64,000 bases of DNA from Magnolia sinica (lineage: Eukaryota; Streptophyta; Magnoliopsida; Magnoliales; Magnoliaceae): NCBI RefSeq assembly GCF_029962835.1, contig NC_080582.1:72970177-73034176 (forward strand). The letters run 5' to 3'. Numbering within the stretch: the stretch's first letter is position 1; every line of letters starts with the position of its first letter. Under the pieces are notes generated by a model. The model ran no database searches. It saw only the letters and a list, made by a program, of their open reading frames with translations, and had not been told where the DNA came from. Position numbers and translations under genes: made by a program. Below are positions 1 through 11,180 of the stretch, piece by piece.

Positions 1-569
1 ATGGACTACGTAGATAAAACACATACATCATACGTCACGGTGAACCCATAGAAGACGGACGAATAGCCACCTGGCTCCTGGCAGCCTCACTGGCCAAACC
101 GAGTCCCACGAACAAGCAATTCTTCAGGAAGTGATATCTACACCCACACAATTGATTTGGACACATTCACTTTTTATTCTGTGAATAACATCAGTTCACT
201 TTTGGACATTCGTTTGGTATGGAATCATGGGAGAATCGATTGAAAACAAACCCCCAATGATTCAAAATTCAAGGTCATCAGATCCGTCTAATAAGCCTCA
301 AGACGAGAGACGTCCCATCACAGCCGCCCTTCGAATCTTTTCCCGTTGCGTGTCCTGCTTGGAGTCATCCAACGGTCAATAGCTACTGGGGCTGGTATTT
401 TCCCATGCAATCACCTGATGATGTAATCTCCAACGCGTATGCAAATGACGTATGATGACATGTCATTCCATGATGTCGGTTGCCTTTTCGTGGCAGGTAA
501 GGGTCGTCCATCTTTTACATGTAGGAAATCATTAGCGTAGTACCAGGGTCATTTTGGATGATTAAACAC

Positions 570-975
570 TCAGGATGGAGCCCACCGAAAATCCACACCG
601 TTCATCAGGTGAATCATCCCTAATTTGGCCCCCACCCTAAAAATCAGGTGATTAAACACTCAGGTGAGCCACCCATATAAAATTATACCAAAAAATCATT
701 AAATTCATACGGTGGGCCCACATTTGTTCTTTAATACTGTGATATATGGTTAGCTTTATCATCCTAATGAGAAAAATCAGATGAATGGGTTGGATTACAT
801 TTTACACTAGTTTTCTCATCCTGATGAAGAAAATCAGATGAATGGGTTCGATTGCATTTACACATGGGTGGGACATGGCCTAACTGAGATTTGGATGGCC
901 ATGATTTTCGATTTCCAAGGTGACCATGATTCAACGTACCTGATGGACGGAGTGGATTTCATGAAAGGTCCACCC
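570..975. repeat. Fold-back (MITE-like) element inside block A
   Basis: The left side, with 'atccacaccgttcatcaggt' at about 591-610, is matched in inverted orientation by 'acctgatggacggagtggat' at about 938-957. Between them is a tandem pair of about 60 bp containing 'aatcagatgaatgggtt' (near 776 and 833). The same structure recurs in block B at about 30465-30870, so it predates the duplication. There is no open frame. Ends are approximate and no target duplication was identified. Confidence 0.5.
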
Positions 976-1774
976 ACATGGATCTCGTGAGCGAGTTACC
1001 TAGCGCGGCTGTCGACATTGGTTGGTGCGGTACCACCTTGCGCTACTCATCCTAGCGTAGTACGGTGGTATGTTTACGCACTGGACTGTATCTTAAGATG
1101 TATGTCGACATTGGGTTTCCAACGGTTCATTTTTGCAGAAATTACTAGCATATAGAATCTAAAGCCTTAAAATCATGCTTAATTGATGATCCTGACCTTT
1201 AAATATTTTATTTGAATATGAACCATTAAATATCCACCTTCATGAAAAAAATCAAACATTCAAAAAATTATTCTTAATATATATCTTTAAAAAATATTCA
1301 ATAAAATCAACGTCTGAGATCATAATTTAGGATTCCATCCGATGGCGTAGATCTGCTAATGTACCATACTTTGGTAAGGTCGACCCGTACCATATCAAAA
1401 ACCATGTCGACTTTAGATGCCTTGGAGATGGACATGCGAGGAGCGTGTTTCGTGGGTGTTGGGAAATGACGTCACGTTTCCCGCGTAAATACACGTAAGG
1501 ATTCCGGAGAAAAAGATCCTCATAGCAAGGGCACTCGCATTTGTGAGTTGAGACTTTGAAATCGTCAATAAGTGGGCCAGCCGATGGATATGCCACGTGG
1601 AGAGATTTGAACGTACGGATGATGATCTTAACCGTTAAAAGTGAGTGGATTTTAGTTGTTGAATATGAACACTTGGGCATACTTCCCATAGCGGGGCGCA
1701 CTTGCATGATATCAAAATCACTCATCATGTGATCCCGACTGTTGGGAGGGATAGTTGTCTTAAATATGGGATGC

Positions 1775-2345
1775 GAATTGCCGGTGTCCTGTAGACCCCA
1801 CCACGATGTATGTGATGTATCCACGCCATCCATCCATTTTGCTAGCACATTTTAGGGCATGAATCTAAAAATGGAGAAGATCAAAATCTTAGGTTTACCA
1901 GATAATACGAAATGGTAGTGATTGAATACCCACCATTAAAAACTTCTTACGGGATATAAAAGTTTTGGATGAAGGTGAAATTTGTATTTTCATTTTTCCA
2001 CATGTCTGTGACATAATCAACGGAATGGATGGTAAATAAAAAATTCCAATGGGCCCTAGGAAATTCTCAATTGTGGGTGTACAACCACCACTGTTCTCCT
2101 GTGGGGAAGGAGAGAAAATATCTTCTGATGGTCAATGATATTATGGCAAACAAGCACTTGATCTAAAAGCTCGGGTAATCTGACGGTGTATCAATGTACA
2201 TCCAACATGGTCCACTTTAGATTTGGATCTTCCTCATCTGTTGGCTCATGTCCTAAAATACTAAAGTGGATGGTCTGCATGGATAAAACACATACATCAT
2301 TGTGGGACCCACAGAACACAATCTGGTAGCCAAATCACAGTGTCA
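1775..2345. mobile_element. Fold-back MITE-like element inserted in block A
   Basis: This sequence is absent from block B at the equivalent point. The left arm ('ccccaccacgatgtatgtga' at 1796-1815) is matched in inverted orientation by the right arm ('cacatacatcattgtgggac', near 2290-2309). It belongs to the same family as the elements at 35785-36335 and 40534-41043: a long imperfect palindrome with a GTGGGNCCCAC-type outer part and a 'ccaccgttgaaa'-type centre. Non-coding and non-autonomous. Boundaries are good to about 20 bp. Confidence 0.6.
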
Positions 2346-2490
2346 GTATGCAATCCGCATCTGAAAATATGGGCAATTCGATCATCTGTTGGGCCATGTG
2401 TTTATAATAACTGAATGGTTAATAGAAAGTGACCAATGATTCCAGTTTGATTTGAATGTGTGGCTTTCTAATGATGGGTTGGGCCTTATT

Positions 2491-3082
2491 TTTCAGATTT
2501 GGAATTTCCAAATGGCATTTAGGACTCAAAAAGGTCTTCTCAATGAATTACAATTGCGAGTTCGTAGCTTCTACAAGGCTGTAATAAGAACATAAAAATG
2601 ATCTGATTTCAGATGTAATCTGGAGTGAAATCCAGCTGGTACACTGTCTATACCCAATCGTCTACAACGCTCCAGAGCGCTTACATGACGTACGCCACTT
2701 ATATTACGGATATCTACAATGGATGTGCAAATGGTTTGGGTTTGGTCAAGAAGAGTCGTACAAATGGTCCATTTAGCTAAATCCAACCCTTGCAAATTTG
2801 GGTTTGATCTAAATAGAGGTAGAGAAAAACAAAACAACATGGAGCCAGTACCATCCCATTTATCTCCTTGTACACTCCGCCTATACGCAGGAGAGCACAC
2901 AATTAAGGGCACCTTGGCATTGTTGTGGACTGCTTAGATTTTGAAATAGGTGTCGTGTATACTTAAAATTGTATATTTGAAAGATTTAGATTCGAAAGTA
3001 CATGGAACATAAAGGAGCAAAAAACATGTATATGAGGTATCTTAGTGACCCTAACCCTTGACCCAAATTGACTATAAACCTT
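2491..3082. other. No recognisable gene
   Basis: Only short frames of up to 113 codons on either strand, with no recognisable motif and no repeat partner elsewhere in the window. It lies between block A and the first Gypsy-type LTR. Confidence 0.5.
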
Positions 3083-3511
3083 TGTTGAGAGTCAAATATT
3101 GTATATTATCCCCTATTTATATCTTAGTTTTATGAACATGATAATGTTTAATGTTCTATTTTACTTATGTTTGTGTTGCAAGGTAAATTTAAGAGCTTGT
3201 ATTGAAAAAGGTCCTAAAAGCATGAATTTGATGCTCAAAAGTCACCAAGACAAAGAATAGATCTTAGGAGATAAAGATTGAAGATTTCAAAGTCCCAAGA
3301 TTCAAGAAAACTAAGTGAAGAAGGAACGAAGTTGAAAGAACAAGTGCATAATTCACATTAACTGTGTCATTGAACACCGTTCGATGACATCAAAACTACC
3401 ATTCGATGACATCAAACGCCAGTCGATGACATCAAATTATGAATGAAAATCGAGTTGGTCACTGGACATATTGAGCACAATGTTCGATTACTCGAAGTAC
3501 TCCTCGATAAT
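3083..3511 (+). mobile_element. Gypsy-type LTR A, 5' segment
   Basis: The segment begins TGTTGAGAGTCAAATATT, like LTR B at 3512, and carries a short array of TTCGATGACATCAAA-type motifs (3370-3440). It is cut at 3511 by solo LTR B. The same motif array resumes at 12612, so 3083-3511 and 12612-13685 read as the two halves of one LTR of about 1.5 kb. Followed by a tRNA-Asp-like PBS, this points to a non-chromovirus Gypsy (Athila/Tat-like) element; that assignment is inference. Confidence 0.7.
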
Positions 3512-4343
3512 TGTTGAGGATCAAATATTGCATATTAGACCCCATTTATTATCTAGATTTACGAACATGGTGCTGTTTAACGGTCCGATTTAATCGTATT
3601 TATGATGTAAGGTACATTTGCGAGCTTGGACCGAAACAGGGTATTAAAAGCTGAGATTTAATGCTCAAAATTCATCAAAGCATAGGACGGACCCCAAGAG
3701 ACTAAGATCGATGGAGTTGCATGCTAAAGATCTAAGAAAATCGAGAAACTGAAGCTCAAGTGGCTTGAAATTGATCCAGAATGCAAGATCACAGGGTTCC
3801 AACCATCCGTTTGGCTCAGAACCTCATATATAGCCTAAGGACCATAAATTAACCATACACATCAAATTTGACTCATCGGTTCTCTTTAGAAGCGGCCCAA
3901 CGGACAGATCAGCCAATAAACTGTCGATTTTAGGCCCACATAGTATCTGGAAATGCTTCAATTTCGATATCAATACCTTAAATTATACAGAGAAACGAAT
4001 GGATGGAACGAATTTCTCGATAACATCACAGTGGACCCCACATGAGGGTGTGAGTGCATTCAGTGTACGCACACGCGAGCCGCACCGGACGATCAGCCCG
4101 GTCAAAGACGGGCTAACCCGTCTTTCTTCTTGCGTAGGAACAGCAGACGCACCAGTGTCCGCCGGTTTCATGCAGTGGGCCCCACCCCTCATCCAAATCA
4201 TCAATCTGGACTATTCATTATGTACAGAGGTGGGGTATTAACCTCACCTAGGTGTCATTTCTCCATAATGCAAGCAGATGTGTGAAGACCTCAGCTGCAC
4301 ATAAGATGAACGATAGCACAAAAGATTGTGGACCACACCAAAT
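3512..4343 (+). mobile_element. Solo LTR B (Gypsy-type), 5' segment
   Basis: Starts TGTTGAGGATCAAATATT immediately after ATAAT (3507-3511). Its partner end GTGAACA is at 12611, followed by ATGAT, so the target duplication is ATAAT/ATGAT with one mismatch. The Copia element 4344-11180 splits it. The last five bases, CAAAT (4339-4343), are one copy of the Copia target duplication. With the Copia insert removed the LTR is about 2.26 kb. No internal region follows, so it is a solo LTR. Confidence 0.75.
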
Positions 4344-5532
4344 TGTTGGAAATTATACAGATTAATGTATTTCTGTATAATGTGGAAACCAAATATTGCA
4401 AAATAATCTGAAATCAGGACAGGCTGAAGCATGTCTGAAACGTTGTCCTTAAAGCGTTATTTGCCCCTAATCAAGTGAATTGAATATGCTGATAGGTTAC
4501 AGGCAAACAGCTTCTAGGATACGACGAGCCTGGTGTGGGTTTGCATTCAGCAAACACGAAGACCCACCAAATGGAACTCAATTACACACTTTCTGGCAGT
4601 ATTACAGCATAAAAGAAAATTTCTAAAAGAAGAAGAAAAGAAGAGAAAAGTAGTTTCGACTTCTGTACAGGTTAGTTCAAATCTTCAGCCACTAGTTCAG
4701 TTGAATCGTCCTAGACCACACCGCTGGTCTATTCTTCAAGCTAAGGTTTAAGCCTTGCTATGTTGCTAGAAACACTAGAATATATGAGTTGAGAAGGGTT
4801 GGCTGTCTCAGTTCGTATAGGTTTGCTTGAGTAAGTTGAGATGGTTTGGAAACCCATCCAGGCCCTCCTTTTATAGGCTATGGTGGCTAGGGGGTTATGG
4901 TCCAGAGACTTAAATTTCATTAAGTCATTGTTGGCTGTTGGAAAACTAGCCGTTTTATGGTCGTTTTCTGACTGTTATGCATGGGTCATTAATCTGCTAC
5001 ATGCTGACTGTTGTGATATTTCTCTCACAGTCCTTTAGTCTCTCTGCTAACCAGTCACCCGCCATAGCCACTTAGTCACACCGCGACTCGCACACGTCTC
5101 GCTCAAGGTCGCGAAGGAGTGACCCTTTGCGACACGATGCGGACGTGCGAAGTGCAATGTGCGCCACTAGCGCCTCTACAGTCACACTGCCTCATATGCC
5201 CACGCCCTCGCACCGAGCCCGAGCCCGTGACCAAGACCGAGACCGTGCCCGAGCCCGAGCCCGAGCCCGAGCGCAAGCGTGAGGGCGAGCCCGTGCGCGG
5301 GTGTCCAGTGTTACGCACTAAAACATGCAAGGTCCATAGTCCACGGACTAGGTAGGTAAATATTATAATACTACACATCCTTCATATAAACCACAGATTT
5401 TTATCTTCCCTTTTCCATGTGGGACTATTCCCAAAAACCTACAGAAATGTGTTTTTCAAAATAACTTTTTATATATCATATATTATTTTATTATTGAAAT
5501 ATATTTTATTAAAATCGATATTTTTTGCAACA
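4344..5532 (-). repeat. Copia-1 3' LTR
   Basis: 1189 bp, with TG...CA ends (TGTTGG... to ...GCAACA on the plus strand). It carries a GAGCCC-type hexamer array at about 5215-5290 and a TATAAAAGG box on the minus strand (4868-4876). Positions 5010-5145 have no good counterpart in the other LTR. Confidence 0.93.
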
Positions 5533-6076
5533 ATCCCCTACTTGATTTTATAAAATTATTTTCTCGGTTAAATAATAATGCCAGAATAATCAACTTATAT
5601 GCATAAATAAAGATATCTTTCGATTTTAATCTTTCCTTAGTGTAAGTATCTCAAAACTCTGTCGAAATGACTGGTAGCCGTAGCGTTGAACCAGTTATTC
5701 CTAGATAAAAGAGTCAGAAAAACCACACATATATTCGCTATGTGTTTGTTAGAGTTCCCAGAATCTTGCTCAGCACAATTAATGGTCATGTGCTTATCCT
5801 AATTCGTGAACGATCCCGAGAGAAAACTCCTAACTCTCATGAGAGACAGCACCATCTCTACGTTCATATAGGTGAAATCCTTTCAGTGTCTCCATTACTA
5901 TAAGATACTTGTCCTTATAGACTAGATTTTATTAAGAGTTCTAAGACTCAACCCTCTATCGTAACACTCAGCACTTATCTATTATGGATGATGTTTTATA
6001 ATTTAGTGCTGAAAACTTTCCACATATCAGTGACTTGTTCTTACCCATTAAATCCAAAATTAGAGATTTTCTAACT

Positions 6077-6610
6077 TTAGCTTGGGTTACCATCACTGGT
6101 GGAACTTTGGTTGAAGAGTTTTAACCCCATCCCTCTAGATGTAGCCTTTATTGCCTCTCTCAGTAGAGGTTTAGTGAAAGAATCTGCCAAGATATTGCTT
6201 GATTTCATATCAAAAATAGCAATGATTCTATCTCGAATCAATTGTCTGACATAATCATGTCGAAGACTGATATGTCTAGACTTACCATTATAAGTGCTGC
6301 TATAGGCTCTAGCTAATATAGCTTCACTATCACAATGTAGTGACACAGCCGATATAGGTTTTACACAGAAAGAAATTTCTAATAGATGATCCCTTAGCCA
6401 CTCAGCCTCTTTGCCTGTTGCAGTCAGGGCTATAAATTCAGACTCCATAGTCGAATACGTTATGCAAGTCTATTTCTTGAATCCCCAAGATACAACTGCA
6501 CTTCTTAGGGTGAATACCCACCCTGTAGTAGACTTGTTGTCCCCTACACTCGATATCCAGCTCGCATCAGTATATCCTTCCAATACGGCAGGAAACTCTG
6601 AATAAAATAG
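6077..6610 (-). pseudogene. Copia-1 RNase H domain
   Basis: RNase H removes the RNA strand of the RNA-DNA hybrid during reverse transcription. The frame holds the Copia hallmarks TDASW, MESEFIAL, CDSEAILARA, SRHISLRHDYVR and ADSFTKPL in the expected order. It continues the same frame as the reverse transcriptase upstream but is cut off by an in-frame stop near 6610 (in ...TTKDL*LFYSEF...). It ends at 6077 shortly before the polypurine tract. Degenerate by that stop, otherwise well preserved. Confidence 0.9.
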
Positions 6611-7570
6611 TCATAAGTCTTTGGTTGTTTTTAAGTAACTAAGGACTCTACTAATTGCATTCCAGTGTTCATTACTGGGGTTACTAGTAAACCTATTAAG
6701 TTTACTCACAACATATGCGATATCAAGTCTAGTGGATTGCATAACATACATAAAACTCCCTATCGCACTCGCATATTCTAATTGTACAACTGTTCTTCCA
6801 GTATTTTCTTTTAGCTTGATACTTGGATCAAATGGGGTTTTTGCTTCCTTTATATTTAGATGGTTAAACTTGTTTAGTATCTTCTCAATATAATGAGATT
6901 GACACAAAGCATAACCCCCACAATGTTTTTTAACTTTGATACCTAGAATGGTATCAACTTGTCCAAGATCCTTCATTTTAAATACGGAAGATAGAAACCT
7001 CTTTGTTTCAGTCACACCTTCCATTTCATTACTTATTATTAACATGTCATCAACATACAGACAAATAATAATGATATAACTACCATTTACTTTAGAATAT
7101 ATGCATTTCTCAGCTACATTATACATGAAACCATGAGATAGTATTTTGGAATCAAACTTCTCATGCCACTGTTTTGGTGCTTGTTTTAATCCATACAAAG
7201 ATTTAACTAATTTACATACTTTGTTTTCATTTCTTAGTAAAACGAATCCTTCAGGTTGTTCCATGTATACCTCCTCATTGAGGTCACCATTCAGGAATGC
7301 AGTCTTTATATCCATTTAGTGGATGTGAAGATAATGTATAGAAGCAAGTGCAAATAATATCCTAATAGATGTTATCCTAGCTACAAGTGAGTATATGTCA
7401 AAGTAATTTATCCCTTCTTTTTGTCTAAAATCCTTAGTTACTAGTCGAGCTTTAAATGTTTGGATAGTCCCATCAGTGTAATATTTCTTCCTAAATACCC
7501 ACTTACAACCTATAGGTCTAGAACCTGGAGGTAAGTTAACTAGTTCCCACGTTTGATTTGATAGTATAGA
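6611..7570 (-). pseudogene. Copia-1 reverse transcriptase
   Basis: Copia RVT_2-type reverse transcriptase, which copies element RNA to DNA. Visible motifs are [46 protein letters not shown] and the catalytic LYVDDMLI. The frame is open from 7315 to 6611. Upstream, stops occur at HIH*MDIKTAF (about 7318) and directly after NNEM (7571). Both lie in the same frame as integrase and RNase H, so point mutation rather than frameshift broke the polyprotein here. Confidence 0.92.
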
Positions 7571-8785
7571 TTACATTTCATTATTTATAGCTTCTTTCCA
7601 GAAAGCTGAGTCTCTAGAGGATACGGCCTCTTTATATGTTTTAGAATCATCTTCTATAGTCATTACTATAGGTATTTTCCTTATAACATTTTCTATATCT
7701 CCTTCTATAAGATGGAAAATGACATGTTGTGAGTCTATATAGTCATCTCCTAGACTCTTCTCTATTCTTGTCCTTTGACTCCTACGAGGTTCAATAGGAG
7801 CTTCCACTATCTGTGGAGCTATGCTATCCAGTTCTCTATTAGGAGTTTGGAATTCATTATCTTTTGACTCTATGGATAGTGAGTTTTCAAAGAACTCAAC
7901 GTCTCTTGATTCCATTATTGAATTAGACTCCATGTCTAGAAGTTTATAAGCTTTACTATTTTGTGCATACCCCATGAAAGCGCACTTAATAGCTCTAGGT
8001 CCTAACTTAGTTTTTTTTAGATCAGGGGTTCTGCAATATGCAAGACACCCCCACACTTTTAGATATCCTAGGTTGGATTTTCTACCTCTCCATGTTTCAT
8101 ATGGAGATATTTTATATTTTTTAGACGAAATTCTGTTTATTATATGGCACGCTGCAAGCAGTGCTTCACCCCATAGACTAAGTGGCAACTTTGCTCTTAT
8201 CAGCATTGAGTTGACAATCTCTACTAACGTTCTATTCTTCTTTTCAGCTATTCCATTTTGTTGAGGTGTGTATGGCGCTATACATTGATGTATCAGTCTA
8301 TGTTCTTCACAGAAGTTATCGAATTCATTGGAGAAGTATTCTCCTCCTCTATCGCTACAAAGAATTTTTATCTTCTTATTCAGTTGATTCTCTACTTCTG
8401 CTTTATATATTTTAAACATGTTTAATGCTTCATTTTTTCTCTTTAATAGGTACACATACACATACCTAGAGCAATCATCTATAAAGGTTATGAAGTACCA
8501 TTTACCTCCACGAGTAAGAATGCCATTTGACTCACAGATATCACTGTACATAAGATCTAATACTTGAGACGATCTTTCAACACTAGGAAAAAGTTTCTTT
8601 GTCATATTGGATTTTATGCACATTTCACATTTTCCGGTTTCATTATCTGTGTATGAGATTAAACCATTCTTAGCCATAAACTTTAAGGTACTATACCCTA
8701 TATGGGCTAGTCTATCATGCCACAGTCCAGCAGATTCAACCATATATGCAGAAGTGCTACTTTCATTTAGAGAAAACTTAATCAT
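7571..8785 (-). pseudogene. Copia-1 integrase (with GAG-pre-integrase)
   Basis: A 404-codon open stretch. It begins with the zinc-binding GAG-pre-integrase region (WHDRLAHIGYSTLKFM ... CEMCIKSN). The DDE core follows: MYSDICESNG, FITFIDDCSRYVYVY, CSDRGGEYFSNEF and PYTPQQNGIAEKKNRT. The catalytic triad residues appear present in those motifs. The C-terminal region (VWGCLAYCRTPDLKKTKLG, FMGYAQNSKAY) is typical of Copia. As part of a polyprotein it would have had no start codon of its own; the first Met here is not meaningful. It is the best preserved domain of the element. Confidence 0.93.
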
Positions 8786-9165
8786 TCCATTATAAGCATA
8801 TCCCTTTTCGACAAAATTTTTATTTTTGGACAGAATCAGTTTACTTGACTTCTACATCACCCATATGCCTGGTTTTCCTAGAATATCCCCAGAAACTAAG
8901 TTTCACCTCATGTCTAGGACGTGTAGAACATTAGTTAGAATCACTTTCTTTCCAGAGGTAAATATCAGTTCGACAGTTCCTTTGACGACGATCTTCGATC
9001 GGACTTTATTACTCATTTAGACGACCATTGGTCAATTCCTCATAGGTTTTGAAGGCTGATTTGTCGTAGCACACATGTACAGTAGCGGCAGTATCATACC
9101 ACTACCCTGGAACTTTACCTTTGATCGTATTCACCTCAGTGATCATAGCCACGATATCGCCTTCT
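8786..9165 (-). pseudogene. Copia-1 protease region, degenerate
   Basis: The aspartic protease active-site region reads WYDTAATVHVC (about 9073-9105); the D-T-A core matches Copia proteases (usually DSGAT/DTGAT-like). Downstream the frame carries ILTNVLHV and an LSKNKNFVEKGYAYNGMIKF tail joining to integrase, interrupted by several stops. Non-functional as it stands. Confidence 0.75.
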
Positions 9166-10021
9166 TCGACTGCACTTGCCTCTTTTTTAGATTTGCGATA
9201 GTGGCATACTCAAGCATAGTACCCGGTTTTTCCACAGATATGGCATGGACTCTTAAACTTTTCGTTCTTCTTTTAGGTGTTCTTCTTGAATTTTTCTTTA
9301 TTAGGTTTCAGGGAATCGTCCTTTTCAGGATTTTTATTATTAGTATTTTCTACAGCATGTACCATGGACGAGGTATTCCCGTTATCATTCTTTCTATCGC
9401 AGTTACGGGATTCTTCCTCAATCCTGAGGTGTTTCTGGATTTGTTTCAGTGTGTAGTCATCAGTTTTATGCAGTAACTTCTTTCTATAGTCTTTCCACAT
9501 CGGTGGCAATTTGGCGATTATAGCCACGACTTGGAATGATTCAGGAAGATCGATTTTATCGCTTTAATTTTGTTTACTATTAGCTGCAGTTCTTGGATTT
9601 GGGGCAGCAGCGGTTTATTATCTACCATGCTGAAGTCAAAATACCTGGCGAAGAGAAACTTGTTGGTACCTTCTTCTTCAGCCTTGTATTTGAATTCCAG
9701 AGTAGCCCAAATCTCCTTTGCTGATGACGTCTGTTGGTATAGATCGTACAAGCGGTCAGAGAGAACGTTCAGAATGTATCCTCGACACAAGAGTTCGTCT
9801 TCAGCTCTTTTGGTGCGGGCAGCTACTTGTTCAGGTGTGTCTTTGTCAGATGCTTCAGGTAGTACTTACAAATTTGGATCTAATATATAATAGATCTTCA
9901 GCGCTGTTAGGAGAAATTTCAGCTTGTCTTGCCATCTTGTAAAATTGGTTCCATCGAACCGATCAAGACGTATCAAGTACTGATCCATCAACTTGATGGA
10001 TGAAACACTGTCGGCGTCCAT
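9166..10021 (-). pseudogene. Copia-1 gag, frameshifted
   Basis: The start ATG at 10021 gives MDADSVSSIKLMDQYL, followed by RFDGTNFTRWQDKLKFLLTA, the usual Copia gag (UBN2) N terminus. There is a stop after ILDPNL (near 9890), then an open stretch 9790-9518 (YDLYQQTSSAKEIW). A one-base shift near 9560 precedes IIAKLPPMWKDYRKK. The CCHC zinc knuckle near 9230 is broken: CHICGKTGYYA*VC has Tyr in place of His and an in-frame stop. Gag would form the virus-like particle core. Confidence 0.85.
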
Positions 10022-10043
10022 CAAATAAATAATGCTTTAAGAT

Positions 10044-11180
10044 TATTGAAAATTATACAGATTAATGTATTTCTATATAATGTGGAAACTGAAAATTATA
10101 AAATAATCTGAAATCAGGACAGGCTGAAGCACGTCTGAAACGTTGTCCTTAAAGCGTTATTTGCCCCTACTCAAGTGAACTAAGTATGCTGATAGGTTAT
10201 AAGCAAACAGCTTCTAGGACACGACGAGCCTGGTGTGGATCTGCATTCAGCAAACACGAAGGCCCACCAAATGGAACTCAATTACACACTTTCTGGCAGT
10301 ATTACGGTATAAAAGTAAAATCCCAAAAGAAGAAGAAAAGAAGAGAAAAGTAGTTTCGACTTCTACACAGGTCAATTCAAATCTTCAGCCACTGGTTCAG
10401 TTGAACCGTCCTAGACCACACCGTTGGTCTATTCTTCAACCTAAGGTTTAAGCCTTGCTATGTTGTTGGAAACACTACAATATACAAGTGGAGAAGGGCT
10501 GGCTGTCTTAGTTCGTATGGGTTTGCTTGAGTGAGTTGAGATGGTTTGGAAACCCATCCAAGCCCTCCTTTTATAGGCTATGGTGGCTAGGGGGTTATGG
10601 TCCAGAAACTTAAATTTCATTAAGCCATTTTTTGTTGTTGGAAAACTAGCCATTTTATAGCCGTTTTCTGACTGTTGTGCATGGGCCATTAATCAGCTGC
10701 ATGCTGATTGTTGTGAGACAACAGCTAACCGTTTTCTAGCGTTGGGCTAGCCATGCAGCAGTTACAACTGGACCCTACACTAATGGCTCAGCTGTTACAG
10801 AAAGTGCGAAGTGTAAAGTGCGCCACTAGCGCCTCTACAGCCACACTGCATCACATGCCCACGCCCTCGCACCGAGCCCGAGCCCGTAACCGAGACCGAG
10901 CTCGTGCCCGTGCCCATGCCCGAGCCCTAGCCCGAGCGTGCACGCGGGTGTTCCAGTGCTACGCACTGGAACACCCAAGGTCCATAGTCCACGAACTAAG
11001 TAGGTAAATATTATAATACTCCACATCCTTCATATAAACCACAGATTTTTCTCTTCCCTTTTCCATGTGGGATTATTCCCAAAAACCTACAGAAAGGTGT
11101 TTTTCAAAACAACTTTTTATATATTATATATTATTTTATTATTAAAATATATTTTATTAAAATTAATATTTTTTGCAACA
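10044..11180 (-). repeat. Copia-1 5' LTR
   Basis: 1137 bp; the plus-strand left end is TATTG instead of TGTTG (a G-to-A change), and the right end is GCAACA. It has a minus-strand TATAAAAGG box at 10568-10576 and a GAGCCC/GTGCCC hexamer array at about 10865-10940, upstream of the TATA box in U3. Immediately inside the element, on the minus strand, is ATCTTAAAGC, the position of the primer-binding site. Confidence 0.92.

Larger units (their letters stand above)
112..2490. repeat. Duplicated non-coding block, copy A
   Basis: This block is a diverged direct copy of 29950-31775. Shared landmarks occur in the same order: a 'tctacacccacaca' start, 'ccatgatgtcggttg' near 470, GTCGACATTGG boxes near 1010 and 1100, a stretch near 1560 containing CCACGTGG at 1593-1600, and 'ggttaatagaaagtgacca' near 2430. 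I see no coding frame conserved between the copies, so the block looks non-coding. Copy A is longer because a fold-back element (about 1775-2345) interrupts it. It could be a large non-autonomous transposon or a segmental duplication; I see no convincing terminal repeats. TGACGTCA at 1467-1474 and TTTCCCGC at 1477-1484 are possible bZIP and E2F sites. Confidence 0.75.
4344..11180 (-). mobile_element. Complete Copia-type LTR retrotransposon (Copia-1)
   Basis: A 6837-bp element bounded by LTRs 4344-5532 and 10044-11180, flanked by a perfect 5-bp target duplication CAAAT (4339-4343 and 11181-11185). Domain order on the minus strand is gag, protease, integrase, reverse transcriptase, RNase H, which is Ty1/Copia order. 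A purine-rich tract (minus-strand AAGTAGGGGAT) abuts the 3' LTR at 5533-5543. In-frame stops and at least one frameshift make it non-autonomous now. A hand comparison of the first ~235 bp of the two LTRs gives about 8% difference, mostly transitions, so it is not a recent insertion. Confidence 0.95.

Noticed and set aside
1327..1848. 173-codon minus-strand open frame in block A
   Set aside because: Not conserved in block B despite alignable DNA; no motif; crosses a MITE border.
3370..3440. CRISPR-like evenly repeated motif
   Set aside because: Eukaryotic LTR context, short irregular spacing, no unique spacers.
5150..5300. Arg/Glu/Pro repeat protein from the GAGCCC array
   Set aside because: Hexamer array in an LTR U3; frames on both strands are artefacts of the repeat.
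9075..9476. 133-codon plus-strand frame rich in Phe and Ile
   Set aside because: Antisense shadow of the Copia-1 gag/protease region; hydrophobic only because the opposite strand is lysine- and glutamate-rich.
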